Shown: positions 16,656 to 25,083, counted from the first letter of the stretch. The stretch is 64,000 nt of DNA from Pseudomonas mediterranea CFBP 5447 (GCF_000774145.1 NZ_KN322987.1:188756-252755), one strand, 5' to 3'. Notes: a model not told the origin generated them from the sequence alone. Numbers and translations are program-made.

Positions 16656-16719
16656 TACCAACGCACCCCACCCACCGCTTCGAAAGTAGCATTCGAAGCC
16701 ACGGCGCCCCGTGCATTAA
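16656..16719 (+). promoter_or_regulatory. Putative pqqA promoter with bipartite ped site
   Basis: TACCAACGCA (16656-16665) and, 33 bases on, AAAGTAGCATTCG ending at 16695 resemble the pedF upstream region closely (shared CTGCTACCAA and AAAGYAGCATTCG). A -10-like CATTAA follows at 16714, 25 bases after the GCATTCG start. The pqqA ATG is 42 bases downstream. Confidence 0.55.
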
Positions 16720-16761
16720 TGAGCTTGCCGGAATCGCCCGGTACAAGAAGAGGAAAGACCC

Positions 16762-16833
16762 ATGTGGACTAAACCCGCGTACACCGACCTGCGTATCGGC
16801 TTCGAAGTGACGATGTACTTCGCCAATCGATGA
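16762..16833 (+). CDS. pqqA: PqqA, PQQ precursor peptide (orphan copy)
   Basis: A 23-codon gene too small for routine ORF calling. The peptide starts [19 protein letters not shown] and ends FANR; the conserved Glu and Tyr, spaced E-V-T-M-Y, are the residues fused by PqqE to build PQQ. A Shine-Dalgarno AGAGGAAAG sits 8-10 bases before the ATG. It stands alone, with no pqqB-E nearby, between pedI and ercA, and has the ped-type bipartite promoter. It therefore looks like an alcohol-regulated extra supply of PQQ precursor. PqqA is considered certain by sequence; its being a second copy is inferred because the pqq operon is not in the window. Confidence 0.93.
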
Positions 16834-16839
16834 GCGTCG

Positions 16840-16866
16840 GCCCGGCCTGATGCATTCAGGCCGGGC
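16840..16866 (+). terminator. Stem-loop after pqqA
   Basis: A perfect 11-bp stem (GCCCGGCCTGA / TCAGGCCGGGC) with a 5-base loop starts 6 bases after the pqqA stop. There is no U-run, so it may stabilise or process the small mRNA rather than stop transcription fully. Confidence 0.6.
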
Positions 16867-16943
16867 TACCCATTGGTCTGATTGCATTAACGGCGGGATG
16901 CTTTAGGCTCTGGGTATCCAACACAATAAGAACAGGCTTACCA

Positions 16944-18122
16944 ATGAGCCATGTACCCGAAAAGATGAGCCTCAGCCCGCTACGCAAGTTCGTTTCTCCT
17001 GAAATCATGTTCGGTGCCGGTTGCCGGCACAATGTCGGTAATTACGCCCAGACCTTCGGCGCGCGCAAGGTGTTGGTGGTCACCGATCCAGGCGTCATCG
17101 CCGCCGGTTGGGTGGGTGATGTCGAGGCCAGCCTCCAGGCCCTGGGTATCGATTACTGCATCTACAGCGACGTTTCGCCCAACCCCCGGGTCGAGGAAGT
17201 GATGCTCGGTGCCGAGCTGTACCGGGAAAACCATTGTGACGTCATCGTCGCGGTCGGTGGCGGCAGCCCCATGGACTGCGGCAAAGCCATCGGGATCGTG
17301 GTTGCCCATGGCCGCAACATCCTCGAGTTCGAAGGCGTCGACACCCTGCACGTGCCGAGCCCACCACTGATCCTGATCCCTACCACTGCCGGGACCTCGG
17401 CCGACGTCTCGCAGTTCGTGATCATCTCCAACCAGCAGGAGCGCATGAAGTTCTCCATCGTCAGCAAGGCCGCGGTGCCGGATGTCTCGCTGATCGACCC
17501 GGAAACCACCCTGAGCATGGATCCGTTCCTGTCGGCCTGCACCGGCATCGACGCGCTGGTGCACGCTATCGAGGCCTTCGTCTCCACCGGTCACGGCCCG
17601 CTCACCGACCCTCATGCGCTGGAGGCGATGCGGCTGATCAACAGCAACCTGGTGCAGATGATCGCCAACCCGGCGGACGTTGCCCTGCGGGAAAAGATCA
17701 TGCTCGGCAGCATGCAGGCCGGGCTGGCATTCTCCAATGCGATTCTCGGCGCCGTGCACGCCATGTCCCACAGCCTGGGGGGCTTCCTGGACCTGCCCCA
17801 TGGCTTGTGCAACGCGGTGCTGGTGGAGCATGTGGTGGCGTTCAACTACAACTCGGCGCCGGACCGCTTCAAGGTGATCGCCGAGACGCTGGGGATCGAT
17901 TGCCGTGGATTGAATCATCGGCAGATCCGCACCCGATTGGTGGAACACCTGATCGCGCTCAAGCACACCATTGGTTTCCACGAAACCCTGGGCCTGCATG
18001 GTGTGAGCACTTCGGATATTCCTTTCCTGTCGCAGCACGCGATGGATGATCCGTGCATCCTCACCAATCCTCGGGAGTCGAGCCAGCGGGATGTCGAGGT
18101 CGTCTATGGCGAAGCCCTCTGA
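16944..18122 (+). CDS. ercA: Iron-containing alcohol dehydrogenase, ErcA-like
   Basis: A 392-residue cytoplasmic group III (Fe-ADH) enzyme. Dinucleotide-binding GGGSPMDCGKAIG; metal ligands in GIDALVHAIEAFVS (D and H), AVHAMSHSLGG (H) and LPHGLCNAV (H). In Pseudomonas, ErcA is part of the regulatory circuit for ethanol oxidation and is linked to the ErcS kinase; here the kinase gene overlaps its 3' end by 17 bases, supporting a sensory role. Physiological substrate uncertain. Confidence 0.85.
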   Translation: MSHVPEKMSLSPLRKFVSPEIMFGAGCRHNVGNYAQTFGARKVLVVTDPGVIAAGWVGDVEASLQALGIDYCIYSDVSPNPRVEEVMLGAELYRENHCDVIVAVGGGSPMDCGKAIGIVVAHGRNILEFEGVDTLHVPSPPLILIPTTAGTSADVSQFVIISNQQERMKFSIVSKAAVPDVSLIDPETTLSMDPFLSACTGIDALVHAIEAFVSTGHGPLTDPHALEAMRLINSNLVQMIANPADVALREKIMLGSMQAGLAFSNAILGAVHAMSHSLGGFLDLPHGLCNAVLVEHVVAFNYNSAPDRFKVIAETLGIDCRGLNHRQIRTRLVEHLIALKHTIGFHETLGLHGVSTSDIPFLSQHAMDDPCILTNPRESSQRDVEVVYGEAL

Positions 18123-19476
18123 CGAACAGCAAAAGGCCCTGGCCGGGCTGTTGGGGCTGGGCAATCATTCGACCCGCAAGAGCCATTACCCCGAACTGGC
18201 GGCGCGTCTCGAAGACCTGGAACTGGCCCGCCAGCGTCTGCAACAGCTCAACGATCAGTTGGAGCAGCGGGTGGCCGAGCGCACCGATGAGTTGCTGGAA
18301 GCCAATCACAACCTTCAACAGCAGATCGCCCAGCGCAAGCTCGTCGAGCAGCAGTTGCGCGACGCCCGCGACGCCGCCCAGGCCGCCAACCGCAGCAAGG
18401 ACAAGTACCTGGCCGCCGCCAGCCACGACCTGCTGCAGCCGCTCAATGCCGCGCGCCTGCTGATCGCCACGCTGCGCGAGCGCCAGTTGCCGAACGCTGA
18501 GCAGGTCCTGGTGGAGCGTACTCACCAGGCCCTGGAGGGCGCGGAAGACCTGCTCACCGACCTGCTGGACATCTCCCGGCTGGACCAGGCTGCGGTTCGC
18601 CCGGACATTGCGTCCTATCGCCTGGACGAACTGCTGGCGCCGTTGGTTTCCGAGTTTCAATCGGTGGCGGGCGCCGCAGGGCTGGAGCTGCGGGCGCGTT
18701 TCGGCGAAGAAGTGGTCATGACCGACTTGCGTCTGCTGACGCGGATCTTGCGCAACCTGCTCAGCAATGCCTGCCGCTACACCGACCAGGGCGGCATTCT
18801 CCTGGCCGCCAGACGTCGGGGAGGGCGCTTGCGCCTGGAAGTCTGGGACACGGGACGGGGCATTGCCGCCGACTGCCTGGAATCGATTTTCCTCGAATTC
18901 AACCAGCTGGACGTGGGCCGGGCGGCGGACCGCAAAGGCGTGGGGTTGGGGTTGGCGATCGTCGAGCGCATCGCCCATATCCTTGGCTACCGGGTCCAGG
19001 TGCGTTCCCGGCCGGGACGCGGCTCGGTGTTCAGCATCGAAGTGCCGCTGTCGGATGAAAAACCGCTGCCTTTGTCCGAAACGCCTGTGCAGGCGGTGAC
19101 CGGCAACCCGTTGCCCGGCCGCCGGCTGCTGGTGATCGACAATGAACTCAGCATCCTGCAAAGCATGGCCGCGTTGCTGGGGCAGTGGGGCTGCGAGGTG
19201 CTGACCGCCACTGACGAAGTGGCCGCTCTGGAGGTGCTGCAAGGCCATGCACCGGAGCTGATCCTGGCGGATTTTCATCTGGATCACGGGGTGGTCGGCT
19301 GCGAGGTGGTCAAACACCTGCGCGAGCATTTCCAACAGACCATTCCGGCAGTGATCATCACCGCCGACCGCAGCGACCAGTGCCGCCGCGTCTTGCGCAA
19401 ACTGAATGCGCCGCTGCTGAACAAACCGGTCAAGCCAGGCAAGTTGCGAGCGGTATTGAGCCAGTTGCTGGGATAG
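18106..19476 (+). CDS. ercS: Hybrid sensor kinase, ErcS-like
   Basis: A 456-residue soluble kinase: N-terminal coiled coil (about residues 25-100, ELARQRLQQLNDQLEQRVAE), HisKA with the phospho-His in LAAASHDLLQPLNAARLL, HATPase_c (N box NLLSNACRYTDQGG, G box VWDTGRGIA and GVGLGLAIVERI), and a C-terminal receiver (acidic pocket around VIDNEL, phospho-Asp in LILADFHLDHG). The SHDLLQPLNAARL H-box is typical of the NahK/ErcS group. No membrane segment or sensor domain is visible, so the signal is likely cytoplasmic. ATG 18106 is preceded by GAGGTCGTCT; an earlier in-frame ATG (18046) lies deeper within ercA. Confidence 0.8.
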   Translation: MAKPSDEQQKALAGLLGLGNHSTRKSHYPELAARLEDLELARQRLQQLNDQLEQRVAERTDELLEANHNLQQQIAQRKLVEQQLRDARDAAQAANRSKDKYLAAASHDLLQPLNAARLLIATLRERQLPNAEQVLVERTHQALEGAEDLLTDLLDISRLDQAAVRPDIASYRLDELLAPLVSEFQSVAGAAGLELRARFGEEVVMTDLRLLTRILRNLLSNACRYTDQGGILLAARRRGGRLRLEVWDTGRGIAADCLESIFLEFNQLDVGRAADRKGVGLGLAIVERIAHILGYRVQVRSRPGRGSVFSIEVPLSDEKPLPLSETPVQAVTGNPLPGRRLLVIDNELSILQSMAALLGQWGCEVLTATDEVAALEVLQGHAPELILADFHLDHGVVGCEVVKHLREHFQQTIPAVIITADRSDQCRRVLRKLNAPLLNKPVKPGKLRAVLSQLLG

Positions 19477-19490
19477 CATCCACCGCCCCC

Positions 19491-19576
19491 CCTGTGGGAG
19501 CGAGCCAGCTTACATTGATGTTGGATGTGCCACCGCCATCGTCGGATCGCCGCCCGGAGCAGGCTCGCTCCCACAG
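19491..19576. repeat. REP doublet with rearranged left half
   Basis: The left arm keeps only CCTGTGGGAGCGAGCC before diverging, and the right arm has an unusual CGGATCGCCGCCCGGAGCAGGCTCGCTCCCAC. A decayed copy, showing that individual REPs drift. Confidence 0.8.
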
Positions 19577-19623
19577 GGTTTTGCAAGTACCCCCCAAATA
19601 TTTTCGAACTGAAGACCGCCATC

Positions 19624-19650
19624 AAAACGCCGCCATTTGGTCGGCGTTTT
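19624..19650. terminator. Bidirectional hairpin terminator
   Basis: Stem AAAACGCCG / CGGCGTTTT with a 9-base loop; four T on either strand. Placed after ercS and ahead of the mqo leader. Confidence 0.65.
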
Positions 19651-19961
19651 CGCCCTGAATGTAAAAAGAGGCTTCGGTCTGGTTATTTCATTCTGTAAAC
19701 TCCCCCCGCTGCGACAATCGGGCACGGCCACGCCAGCCCCGATCAAGACCGTTTTGCAGTGTCCCTCACCCAGCTGAAGCCAAGACCTACAAGAAGTCAG
19801 TGCCGGAGAGACAGAAAACTTGAGGCCGCCGTATTGCGCGGCCCTGTAGGTCCATCCTCCAGTCCATTCGAACCCGTCACGCTGGCGTTGCCGGCCATGG
19901 GCGTGGTCTATCCTTGAACAGACCGGAGGGCGGAATGGCGTTCCATCCTAGGGATACACAC
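19651..19961 (+). other. mqo upstream region
   Basis: About 310 bases with no convincing gene. A GGCCGCCGTATTGCGCGGCC hairpin lies near 19823-19843. A promoter is expected here but no clear -35/-10 pair could be chosen. The in-frame ATG at 19914 is rejected as start in favour of 19962. Confidence 0.5.
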
Positions 19962-21605
19962 ATGTTGAAGAAAACACACACGGCGCTGCTGGGCCTGGCG
20001 ATGGCGATGGGTCTTGCGACCACGCACGCCGCCGAGGCAAAAAAAGTGGACGTCCTGCTCATTGGTGGGGGCATCATGAGCTCGACACTCGGCGTCTGGC
20101 TCAATGAGCTGGAGCCGGGCTGGACCATGGAAATGGTCGAGCGCCTGGACGGTGTTGCCGAAGAGAGTTCCAACGGCTGGAACAACGCCGGTACCGGTCA
20201 CTCCGCGTTGGCGGAGCTGAACTACACGCCGGAAGACAAGGACGGCAAGGTCGAGATCGCCAAGGCCATCGAGATCAACGAAGCCTTCCAGATCTCCCGT
20301 CAGTTCTGGTCCTGGCAGGTGAAGAACGGCGTACTGAAGAACCCGCGCTCGTTCATCAACTCCACGCCGCACATGAGCTTCCTGTGGGGCGACGACAACA
20401 TTGCGTTCCTGAAGAAGCGCTACGAAGCCCTTCAGGCCAGCCCGTTGTTCGCCGGCATGCAGTACTCCGAAGACCCCGCGCAGATCAGCAAGTGGGTTCC
20501 GCTGATGATGCAAGGGCGTGATCCGAGCCAGAAAGTCGCGGCCACCTGGAGTCCACTGGGTACCGACGTGAACTTCGGCGAAATCACCCGCCAGTTTGCC
20601 GCTTACCTGCAAACCAAGCCGAACTTCTCGCTGAAACTGTCCAGCGAAGTGGAAGACATCACCCGCAATGAAGACGGCACTTGGCGCGTTTCCTACAAGA
20701 ACCTGAAGGACGGTACCGAAACCGAGACCGACGCCAAGTTCGTGTTCATCGGCGCCGGCGGTGGGGCCTTGCACCTGCTGCAGAAGTCCGACATTCCGGA
20801 AGCCCGCGAATACGCCGGCTTCCCGGTGGGTGGTTCGTTCCTGGTGACCGAGAACCCGACCATTGCCCAACTGCACCTGGCGAAAGCCTACGGCAAGGCT
20901 TCGGTTGGCGCGCCACCGATGTCGGTTCCGCACCTGGATACCCGCGTGCTCGACGGCAAGCGTGTGATCCTGTTTGGCCCGTTCGCGACGTTCTCCACCA
21001 AATTCCTGAAGAACGGTTCGTACTTCGACCTGCTGACCAGCACCACGACCCACAACGTCTGGCCGATGACCAAGGTCGGTATCGAACAGTACCCACTGGT
21101 CGAGTACCTGGCCGGCCAGCTGATGCTGTCGGATGAAGATCGTTTCAATGCGCTGAAGGAATACTTCCCGGAAGCCAAGCAGGAAGACTGGCGCCTGTGG
21201 CAGGCCGGCCAGCGCGTGCAGATCATCAAGCGTGACGAAGAGAAGGGCGGCGTCCTGAAACTCGGCACCGAAGTGGTTGCCTCCCAGGACGGCAGCATTG
21301 CCGGCCTGCTGGGTGCCTCGCCAGGCGCTTCGACCGCCGCACCGATCATGCTGACCGTGCTGGAGAAGGTCTTCAAGGACAAGGTCGCCAGCCCGGCCTG
21401 GCAGGAAAAGCTGCACCAGATCGTGCCGAGCTACGGCACCAAGCTCAACGACAGCCCTGAGCGCGTGGCTCAGGAGTGGGCTTACACCAGCGAGGTCCTG
21501 CAACTGGACCCGCCACCGGCGATCGGCAAGCCAGGCGCCCCTGCGGCACCGGCCAAGCCGGCAGCCAAAAACGACGGCAACCCGGCGGCCGACATGGCGC
21601 TGTAA
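19962..21605 (+). CDS. mqo: Malate:quinone oxidoreductase with N-terminal export signal
   Basis: A 547-residue FAD enzyme oxidising malate to oxaloacetate with electrons to the quinone pool. FAD-binding motif VDVLLIGGGIMSSTLGVWL follows directly after a signal-peptide-like N-terminus (MLKKTHTALLGLAMAMGLATTHA). MQO family hallmarks: VERLDGVAEESSNGWNNAGTG, GLLGASPGASTAAPIMLTVL. The C-terminus carries an Ala/Pro-rich tail (PGAPAAPAKPAAK). The usual MQO is a peripheral protein on the cytoplasmic face, so an apparent signal sequence is odd, but it is seen in some Pseudomonas paralogues. A strong terminator follows. Confidence 0.92.
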   Translation: MLKKTHTALLGLAMAMGLATTHAAEAKKVDVLLIGGGIMSSTLGVWLNELEPGWTMEMVERLDGVAEESSNGWNNAGTGHSALAELNYTPEDKDGKVEIAKAIEINEAFQISRQFWSWQVKNGVLKNPRSFINSTPHMSFLWGDDNIAFLKKRYEALQASPLFAGMQYSEDPAQISKWVPLMMQGRDPSQKVAATWSPLGTDVNFGEITRQFAAYLQTKPNFSLKLSSEVEDITRNEDGTWRVSYKNLKDGTETETDAKFVFIGAGGGALHLLQKSDIPEAREYAGFPVGGSFLVTENPTIAQLHLAKAYGKASVGAPPMSVPHLDTRVLDGKRVILFGPFATFSTKFLKNGSYFDLLTSTTTHNVWPMTKVGIEQYPLVEYLAGQLMLSDEDRFNALKEYFPEAKQEDWRLWQAGQRVQIIKRDEEKGGVLKLGTEVVASQDGSIAGLLGASPGASTAAPIMLTVLEKVFKDKVASPAWQEKLHQIVPSYGTKLNDSPERVAQEWAYTSEVLQLDPPPAIGKPGAPAAPAKPAAKNDGNPAADMAL

Positions 21606-21630
21606 ACCGGACATTGTCTGTTGATGCATA

Positions 21631-21660
21631 GAAACGCCGCTCATTGAGCGGCGTTTTTTA
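21631..21660 (+). terminator. Rho-independent terminator of mqo
   Basis: Stem AACGCCGCTC / GAGCGGCGTT, loop ATT, then a run of six T. It overlaps the last codons of the convergent Rrf2 gene by 3 bases. Confidence 0.9.
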
Positions 21661-22101
21661 TTGGGTGATCAGCGGCGTTTCCCGGAAGCGCCGGTCAAAA
21701 TCCTCCGCCAGCTGCGCCAGGGTAATGCTGCCCAAACGCTTGAGTAGCAACGCCTGGGCCTCATCGAAGGCGTCGGTCAACGCCCTGTTGACCGCCTGTT
21801 CCACCAGGCATTGCGGGTGATCGGTGGACAGGCCGATGGAGAAAATCGAGGTGCTGCCCAAGGCCTGATGGATGTCGAGCAAGGTCATTTCCGACAAGGG
21901 CTTGCTCAGGGTCCAGCCACCCCGATGGCCCTTTTCCGACGTGACATAACCTTTTTCCTTGAGCAAGGCCATGGTCCTGCGTACCACCACCGGGTTGGTG
22001 CTCAGCATCTGGGCGATGGTGTCCGAGGTGGCGGACTGTTGGTGACGGTCCATGTGGATCAGGACATGCAGCATGCGGGACAGGCGGGTATCGGTTCTCA
22101 T
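21658..22101 (-). CDS. Rrf2-family transcriptional regulator
   Basis: A 147-residue winged-helix regulator (RLSRMLHVLIHMDRH, then TSDTIAQMLSTNPVVVRRTM and GYVTSEKGHRGGWTLSKP). Only one cysteine (HPQCLVEQ) is present, so it lacks the three-Cys cluster of IscR/NsrR and is unlikely to hold an Fe-S centre; it resembles the YwnA-like branch. It is divergent from the flavoprotein gene 146 bases away, which it presumably controls, perhaps through thiol or redox sensing. Confidence 0.82.
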   Translation of the reverse strand: MRTDTRLSRMLHVLIHMDRHQQSATSDTIAQMLSTNPVVVRRTMALLKEKGYVTSEKGHRGGWTLSKPLSEMTLLDIHQALGSTSIFSIGLSTDHPQCLVEQAVNRALTDAFDEAQALLLKRLGSITLAQLAEDFDRRFRETPLITQ

Positions 22102-22247
22102 GAGGGACGTGGCGTTCTGTGACTTTCGGCAAGTGCGAGTATCGCCTGTAAGGGTAAACGTTACGAGATCGTTGACAGGTGCTTTTCAAGAAACTTACGA
22201 TGTGTCGAGACTTTCATCCCGTTCGACACTTCCCTTGGAGATCGATC

Positions 22248-23141
22248 ATGCGCTACGACGTCATCATTGCAGGCGGCAGTTACGCCGGTATGTCCGCAGG
22301 GCTTCAACTGGCCCGTGCCCGGCGCAAGGTGCTGGTGATCGATGCCGGCCAGCGTCGCAACCGGTTCGCCGCAACCTCCCATGGCTTTCTCGGCCAGGAC
22401 GGCCGGGCACCCGCTGATATCGCTGAGGATGCCCGTGCCCAGCTCATGGCCTATCCAACCGTGGAATGGCTCTCGGACAGCGCCATCGACGCCGCTGCCG
22501 AGGCGGGCGGCTTCAGCGTGGAAACCGCCCGTGGCCAACGCTACAGCGCCCGGCGCCTGCTATTGGCCACGGGTGTCATCGATGATCTGCCGGAGGTGGA
22601 TGGGCTGGCGGAGCGCTGGGGCAAAAGCGTTTTCCATTGCCCTTACTGCCACGGTTATGAGCTCGAGCAGGGACCTATAGGCGTATTGGCAACGTCAGAA
22701 ATGTCGCTGCATCACGCGCTGATGCTCCCGGACTGGGGCCCGACGACGTTCTTTCTCAATGGCGCGTTCGAGCCAGACCCGGAACAGCGGGCGAGTCTCG
22801 AACAGCGGGGCGTGGTTGTGGTGTCGGAGCGTGTCGAACGCATTGAAGGAGAGCGGGCCAATGTCGTTCTGGCTGATGGCCGAATGAAGGAGATCGATGG
22901 GTTGTTTGTCCTCCCACGCACCCGAGTGGCCGGCTCGCTGGCCGCGTCCCTCGACTGCGAGCTGGAAGACGGTCCCCTCGGGGCCTTTATCCAGACCGAT
23001 CTGACCCGCGAAACCAGCGTGCCGGGGGTGTTTGCCTGCGGCGATGCGGCGATGCCGTTCGGGTCGGTCGCGCTGTCCGTCGGTGACGGGGTAAGGGCCG
23101 GGTCGGGGGTGCATCGGTCGTTGATATTTGCCAAGGCGTAA
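22248..23141 (+). CDS. Thioredoxin-reductase-like FAD/NAD(P) oxidoreductase
   Basis: A 297-residue two-dinucleotide-domain flavoprotein: FAD motif VIIAGGSYAGMSAGL at the N-terminus, redox-active CPYC (in VFHCPYCHGYELEQG, about residue 133), and the C-terminal FAD motif VPGVFACGDAA. It has the thioredoxin-reductase layout, but neither the ferredoxin- nor the thioredoxin-partner gene is adjacent, and the partner is unknown. ATG 22248 follows TTGGAGATCG; an upstream GTG frame is rejected. Probably regulated by the divergent Rrf2 protein. Confidence 0.85.
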   Translation: MRYDVIIAGGSYAGMSAGLQLARARRKVLVIDAGQRRNRFAATSHGFLGQDGRAPADIAEDARAQLMAYPTVEWLSDSAIDAAAEAGGFSVETARGQRYSARRLLLATGVIDDLPEVDGLAERWGKSVFHCPYCHGYELEQGPIGVLATSEMSLHHALMLPDWGPTTFFLNGAFEPDPEQRASLEQRGVVVVSERVERIEGERANVVLADGRMKEIDGLFVLPRTRVAGSLAASLDCELEDGPLGAFIQTDLTRETSVPGVFACGDAAMPFGSVALSVGDGVRAGSGVHRSLIFAKA

Positions 23142-23173
23142 GACCAGGGCCGCTGTGCGGCCCCTCTAGCAGG

Positions 23174-24025
23174 CTATTGAGTGCCGAACATGGCAGTCCA
23201 ATAGATGCCCGCATCGCTCTTCGGATCCACGGCATAACCGGCACCCAGTTCGCGGAACTGCGGGTTCATCAGGTTGGCGCAGTGCCCCGGGCTGGCCAGC
23301 CAGCCATCCACCACCTTCAGGGCGGTGTCCTGTCCGGCGGCGATGTTCTCGCCGATCAGTTGGCCCAGATAACCGGCCAGTTCGGCGCGGTCGCCCGGCG
23401 TGCGGCCGTCGCGGTCCTTGTGGTCGAAGAAATTGTTGTTGGCCATGGCTCGGGTGTGGTTTACCGCAGCGAGGGCCAGGGTGGCGTTCCAGGACAGTGG
23501 CGTGGTCGCGGCGAAAGCCTCGCTCCCGCATCGACGGGGCTGGGCACGGGCGCTGTTGATCAGCTTCAGCAGCTTCTGGCCTTCGGCTTGCCAGTCTGCC
23601 AGGCGGGCCGACAACAAGGGCCGCGCCAGGACGATGCGCCATTCGCGATCCAGGCGGCTGACGCCGATGTCGATAAATTGGGGGTCCAGCACCACCTGGC
23701 AAAAACTTTCCTGGATGGCTTTCATCGCCGCTTGCGCGTCCCGCGGCCCGGACAGGCTGATTGCCTGCACGTTGACCATCGGATAGGCCGCGCGTGCCAG
23801 CGCTTGCTGCAGGTCGCCAATGCCGTTGGCCGACAGGATCAACCGCGAGTCCATCGCCAGCGGCGGCAACTCCAGCGAGGCCTGGCCCGAGCAGCTCTGG
23901 GACTGGCTGCGGTAGAGGTTGATGGATTCGACCAGTTGCGTCTCTTCGGTCGCCGCGGCGCCGACGGTAAACGCCAGCCCCAGCGACAGCACGGCCAGGC
24001 GCAGGATGGATGAAATGGCACGCAT
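23174..24025 (-). CDS. Exported CAP-domain (SCP/YkwD-like) protein
   Basis: A 283-residue protein with signal peptide (MRAISSILRLAVLSLGLAFTVGAAA). A first region (residues 28-150) has no family I recognise; the C-terminal 125 residues are a CAP domain: LINSARAQPRRCG, LAAVNHTRAMANNNFFDHKD, GYLGQLIGENIAAG, WLASPGHCANLMNP. The His and Glu of the CAP cavity are present. Role unknown; bacterial CAP proteins are often secreted. Start chosen at the signal peptide. It converges on the flavoprotein gene with about 32 bases between. Confidence 0.8.
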   Translation of the reverse strand: MRAISSILRLAVLSLGLAFTVGAAATEETQLVESINLYRSQSQSCSGQASLELPPLAMDSRLILSANGIGDLQQALARAAYPMVNVQAISLSGPRDAQAAMKAIQESFCQVVLDPQFIDIGVSRLDREWRIVLARPLLSARLADWQAEGQKLLKLINSARAQPRRCGSEAFAATTPLSWNATLALAAVNHTRAMANNNFFDHKDRDGRTPGDRAELAGYLGQLIGENIAAGQDTALKVVDGWLASPGHCANLMNPQFRELGAGYAVDPKSDAGIYWTAMFGTQ

Positions 24026-24263
24026 GTAAATCTCCCTTGAGCGGACGGCGCCTATGATGCGCAATTTTTGCCCCGCTGGGGCAACGGTATTCACGCTCTT
24101 TTAAGATCCCGCGACAGTACCGTCTGGTACCGTTTGGGACAATCCTCATGTAGTGGGATCAGTTTTCTGCCGAATAAGTCCATGATTGTCATTTCAAAGC
24201 CATAAAACCCTGAAGTATCGCCCGGCGCCAGGTGGTATACCCCGAGGGTCAACGGAGCCCGTC

Positions 24264-24899
24264 ATGTTGAGAGTGATCGAGCAGCAGGCCAGCGCATCGC
24301 TGCGCCAGCGGATGGAGGAGGCTGGGTGCGCCTTTGAATTTATCGTGCTCGCCCCCGAGGCCGACGAGGTGATCACCCCGGCGCATCACCGTCAGGCCGT
24401 GGATCAATTATTCCTCGCCATCAGGCACCTGTGGCTGGAGCGACATCGCCAGATGATCCTCGATCCCCGCTATGCCGATGCCGCGCCTCCCGATATGAGC
24501 TGGGACTTGGACAAGGCCCGAGCCAAGCCGCTGGACCGGCAGGAGATCGGGCAACTCATGCGAACCGAGCGGGAGGCGCACAATCCACCCCCTTTCGCCT
24601 TGTACGAGGCCTTTTGCGAGCCGCCTTACGGCACCCGCTTCGGCGATGGTCACTTACAAGCGCTGTTCAGGGAGTGGCTCGGCCTGCTCGGGCTCGAGGC
24701 GAACGTCGAGGTGCAAGTACTGAGCTGGGTCGATAATTTCAACCTCGACTGGCTGGCCAGTGACGAGCCGGATCCCGCCCGGGACCCCTGGAGTGATTAT
24801 TTCGACGACGGCCTGGAGTGGTGGGGCGTGTGGTGCCTCAGCATCTGGAACCCGCGACGCCGGACACTCAGCGTGCTGGCGGCCAGCACCACGGATTGA
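24264..24899 (+). CDS. Conserved hypothetical protein
   Basis: A 211-residue soluble, acidic and tryptophan-rich protein without signal or membrane segment. I do not recognise a family. Visible features: HHRQAVDQLFLAIRHLWLERH helix, PYGTRFGDGHLQALFREWLG, and a C-terminal DDGLEWWGVWCLSIWNP. ATG 24264 follows ACGGAGCCC with good spacing. Stands alone between the divergent CAP gene and a repeat. Length and codon use are ordinary for this genome, so it is probably real. Confidence 0.65.
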   Translation: MLRVIEQQASASLRQRMEEAGCAFEFIVLAPEADEVITPAHHRQAVDQLFLAIRHLWLERHRQMILDPRYADAAPPDMSWDLDKARAKPLDRQEIGQLMRTEREAHNPPPFALYEAFCEPPYGTRFGDGHLQALFREWLGLLGLEANVEVQVLSWVDNFNLDWLASDEPDPARDPWSDYFDDGLEWWGVWCLSIWNPRRRTLSVLAASTTD

Positions 24900-24953
24900 A
24901 GCAGTCGCGAGCCCTGGGATGGGTGAAGCGGGGCATGTCAGTGGATGAAATAA

Positions 24954-25050
24954 CCTGTGGCGAGGGAGCTTGCTCCCGCTGGGGCGCGAAGCGGCCCTTC
25001 TTTTTTGGGTCTGCTTCGCAGCCCAGCGGGAGCAAGCTCCCTCGCCACAA
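24954..25050. repeat. Inverted repeat, second family
   Basis: CCTGTGGCGAGGGAGCTTGC at left and its reverse complement at right; inner arms CTGGGGCGCGAAGCGGCCC / GGGTCTGCTTCGCAGCCCAG. It lies between convergent genes and could serve as a two-way terminator. Confidence 0.88.
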
Positions 25051-25083
25051 AAAGCACCTGCGAGCCACGAAAGACTGAGGCCA

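Noticed and set aside
16840..16866. Stem-loop after pqqA as a full Rho-independent terminator
   Set aside because: The stem is perfect but lacks a U-run; kept as a stem-loop with moderate confidence.
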